From Anaerolineae bacterium (lineage in GTDB: Bacteria > Chloroflexota > Anaerolineae > Aggregatilineales > Phototrophicaceae), in NCBI GenBank assembly GCA_022843745.1, contig JALHNB010000001.1, positions 152,019-216,018 of the forward strand: DNA of 64,000 nt, in the 5' to 3' direction. Of the stretch, positions 63,093-64,000 are shown piece after piece. The stretch's first letter is position 1. The number at the start of each line of letters is the position of its first letter. Under the pieces are notes generated by a model. That model was not told the origin of the DNA. It searched no databases and saw only the letters and a program-made list of their open reading frames with translations. The position numbers and the translations under genes are program-made.

Positions 63093-63944
63093 TTACTGCG
63101 CTTGTTCGCTCAGGCGATAACCGATTCCGCGTACATTGACAATGAGATCAGCATCCTGTCCTGCTTGTTTGAGCTTGCGGCGCAAATTGCTGACATGCGG
63201 ACGGATCACTTCACGTGCTTCAGCTTCATCAACCGTATAACCCCGCACTTCGCGCACCAGTTCATGGCAGGACACCACACGACCGCGATGCGCCGCCAGA
63301 TACAGGAGCAGATCGAACTCAGTTGGGGTCAGGTCAATCGGTTGATTGTCCACTGAAATTTGGTAGCGTCCGGGATAAATCGTCAGAGGCCCCAACGTCA
63401 TGTTGGTGCTGATCGGCTCGTTAACCGGCTCATCCATTTTTGGTGGCTCGTCATCAAAATCGGCATCATCAAAAATATTTTTGACGACATCAACGTCAGT
63501 ACGGGTGAGTTCGCTGACATTGCTGCGAATAGCATCCAGCAGGGCGCGTCGCCGTTTGAGATTACGCGCACGTTCCACGCCACGCGCCACGCTCTGGCGA
63601 ATATCCTGGCTGGAGCTGGGCTTAATCAAATAATCATGTGCGCCGAGCCGCAGCGCTTCGACGGCTGTTCCGAGGCTTGCATACCCCGTCATCAAAATAA
63701 CGATGGCATCGGGCGCGACTTCCTTAATACGCTTGAGAAGCTCGACACCTGTCAGACCGGGCATACGAATGTCAGTGAGAACGACATCGTAGCGATCTTT
63801 TCGCATCGCTTCTAGCGCTTCCTCACCGCTGGCGGCTTCATTCACGGTGTAGCCGACACGCTGCAAGGTTTTGCTCACGGAATAGCGGATAGCACCCTCA
63901 TCATCGACCACCAAAACATGAGCAAGTTCATTATTTGAGTCCAT
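63093..63944 (-). CDS. Two-domain response regulator (receiver and winged helix)
   Basis: A 283-residue regulator. The receiver is at 1-~120 with VLVVDDEG, phospho-Asp in VVLTDIRMPG and YLIKPSSS. A long helical and acidic linker (~125-180) precedes an OmpR/PhoB winged helix (LTPTEFDLLLYLAAHRG, ending VRGIGYRLSEQ). The receiver resembles NtrC-type ones more than OmpR-type, an unusual pairing. No histidine kinase is adjacent within the window. Starts at ATG 63944. Confidence 0.92.
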   Translation of the reverse strand: MDSNNELAHVLVVDDEGAIRYSVSKTLQRVGYTVNEAASGEEALEAMRKDRYDVVLTDIRMPGLTGVELLKRIKEVAPDAIVILMTGYASLGTAVEALRLGAHDYLIKPSSSQDIRQSVARGVERARNLKRRRALLDAIRSNVSELTRTDVDVVKNIFDDADFDDEPPKMDEPVNEPISTNMTLGPLTIYPGRYQISVDNQPIDLTPTEFDLLLYLAAHRGRVVSCHELVREVRGYTVDEAEAREVIRPHVSNLRRKLKQAGQDADLIVNVRGIGYRLSEQAQ

Positions 63945-64000
63945 GTATGACCCCGCCTGAATTAATTAATCCTTATACTTTCTTCAGGATACATAAATTA

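Overview
The window looks like a chromosomal segment of a free-living bacterium of the Chloroflexota, most likely an Anaerolineae-type lineage. This is an inference. It rests on a MurF-alanine racemase fusion, many SH3b/TPR/Thr-Pro-linker secreted proteins, TIR and kinase/phosphatase/VWA signalling genes, small palindromic repeats, and the absence of outer-membrane or LPS genes. GC is moderate and coding density high. I see no rRNA, tRNA, CRISPR array, prophage or intact insertion sequence.

Layout. (1) 1-584 is the 3' end of a secreted glycoside-hydrolase-like gene. (2) 650-9858 (minus) is a tightly coupled five-gene operon: DUF4132, MoxR-type AAA+ ATPase, DUF5682 (ChaN/TraB-like), VWA protein and a double SWIM zinc-finger protein. 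It is an uncharacterised NTPase/VWA system of the kind suspected in stress or conflict responses. (3) 10128-15906 holds kdpDE without the KdpFABC pump, facing a two-TM TrkA-type channel with no canonical selectivity filter and a TPR/SH3b secreted protein. (4) 16004-19490 is the gcvH-gcvPA-gcvPB glycine decarboxylase operon under a glycine riboswitch with its own terminator; gcvT is missing here. (5) 19566-28816 carries an orphan DUF104 antitoxin, a SCO protein, the MurF-Alr fusion, tgt, a PstS-like lipoprotein, a PIG-L deacetylase and a DUF3048 protein. (6) 28858-33982 carries a SnoaL-like protein, a winged-helix protein, miaB, a V4R protein and an SH3b/CARDB lipoprotein. (7) 34087-38992 starts with a 1148-residue signalling protein: pseudo-receiver, long acidic repeats, roadblock-like domain and a C-terminal domain resembling a catalytically dead IS200/IS605 TnpA. 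It is followed by psd and pssA, the phosphatidylethanolamine pathway. (8) 39057-42214 has two SAM methyltransferases around a B12-type radical SAM enzyme. (9) 42223-44753 has purE and purK with a MazG-like and a GNAT gene. (10) 44807-49775 is a surface-glycan cluster: nucleotidyltransferase-GHMP kinase fusion, flippase, GT39-like and GT4 transferases. (11) 49862-53127 is a phosphohexomutase, TIR-TM-SH3b and methyltransferase operon. (12) 53234-59664 is a TerY-P-like triad (VWA, PP2C, kinase) followed by a Clp ATPase with a broken first Walker B and a small unknown protein. (13) 59788-63944 has a secreted unknown, a GH3 enzyme and a response regulator.

Two recurring themes deserve attention. 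Signalling modules built on VWA plus AAA+ ATPases occur twice (regions 2 and 12). Short repeats are remodelling gene ends: 3' ends duplicated in tandem (VWA gene, murF-alr), palindromes at convergent gene ends, and palindromes inserted in frame inside two glycan-cluster genes.
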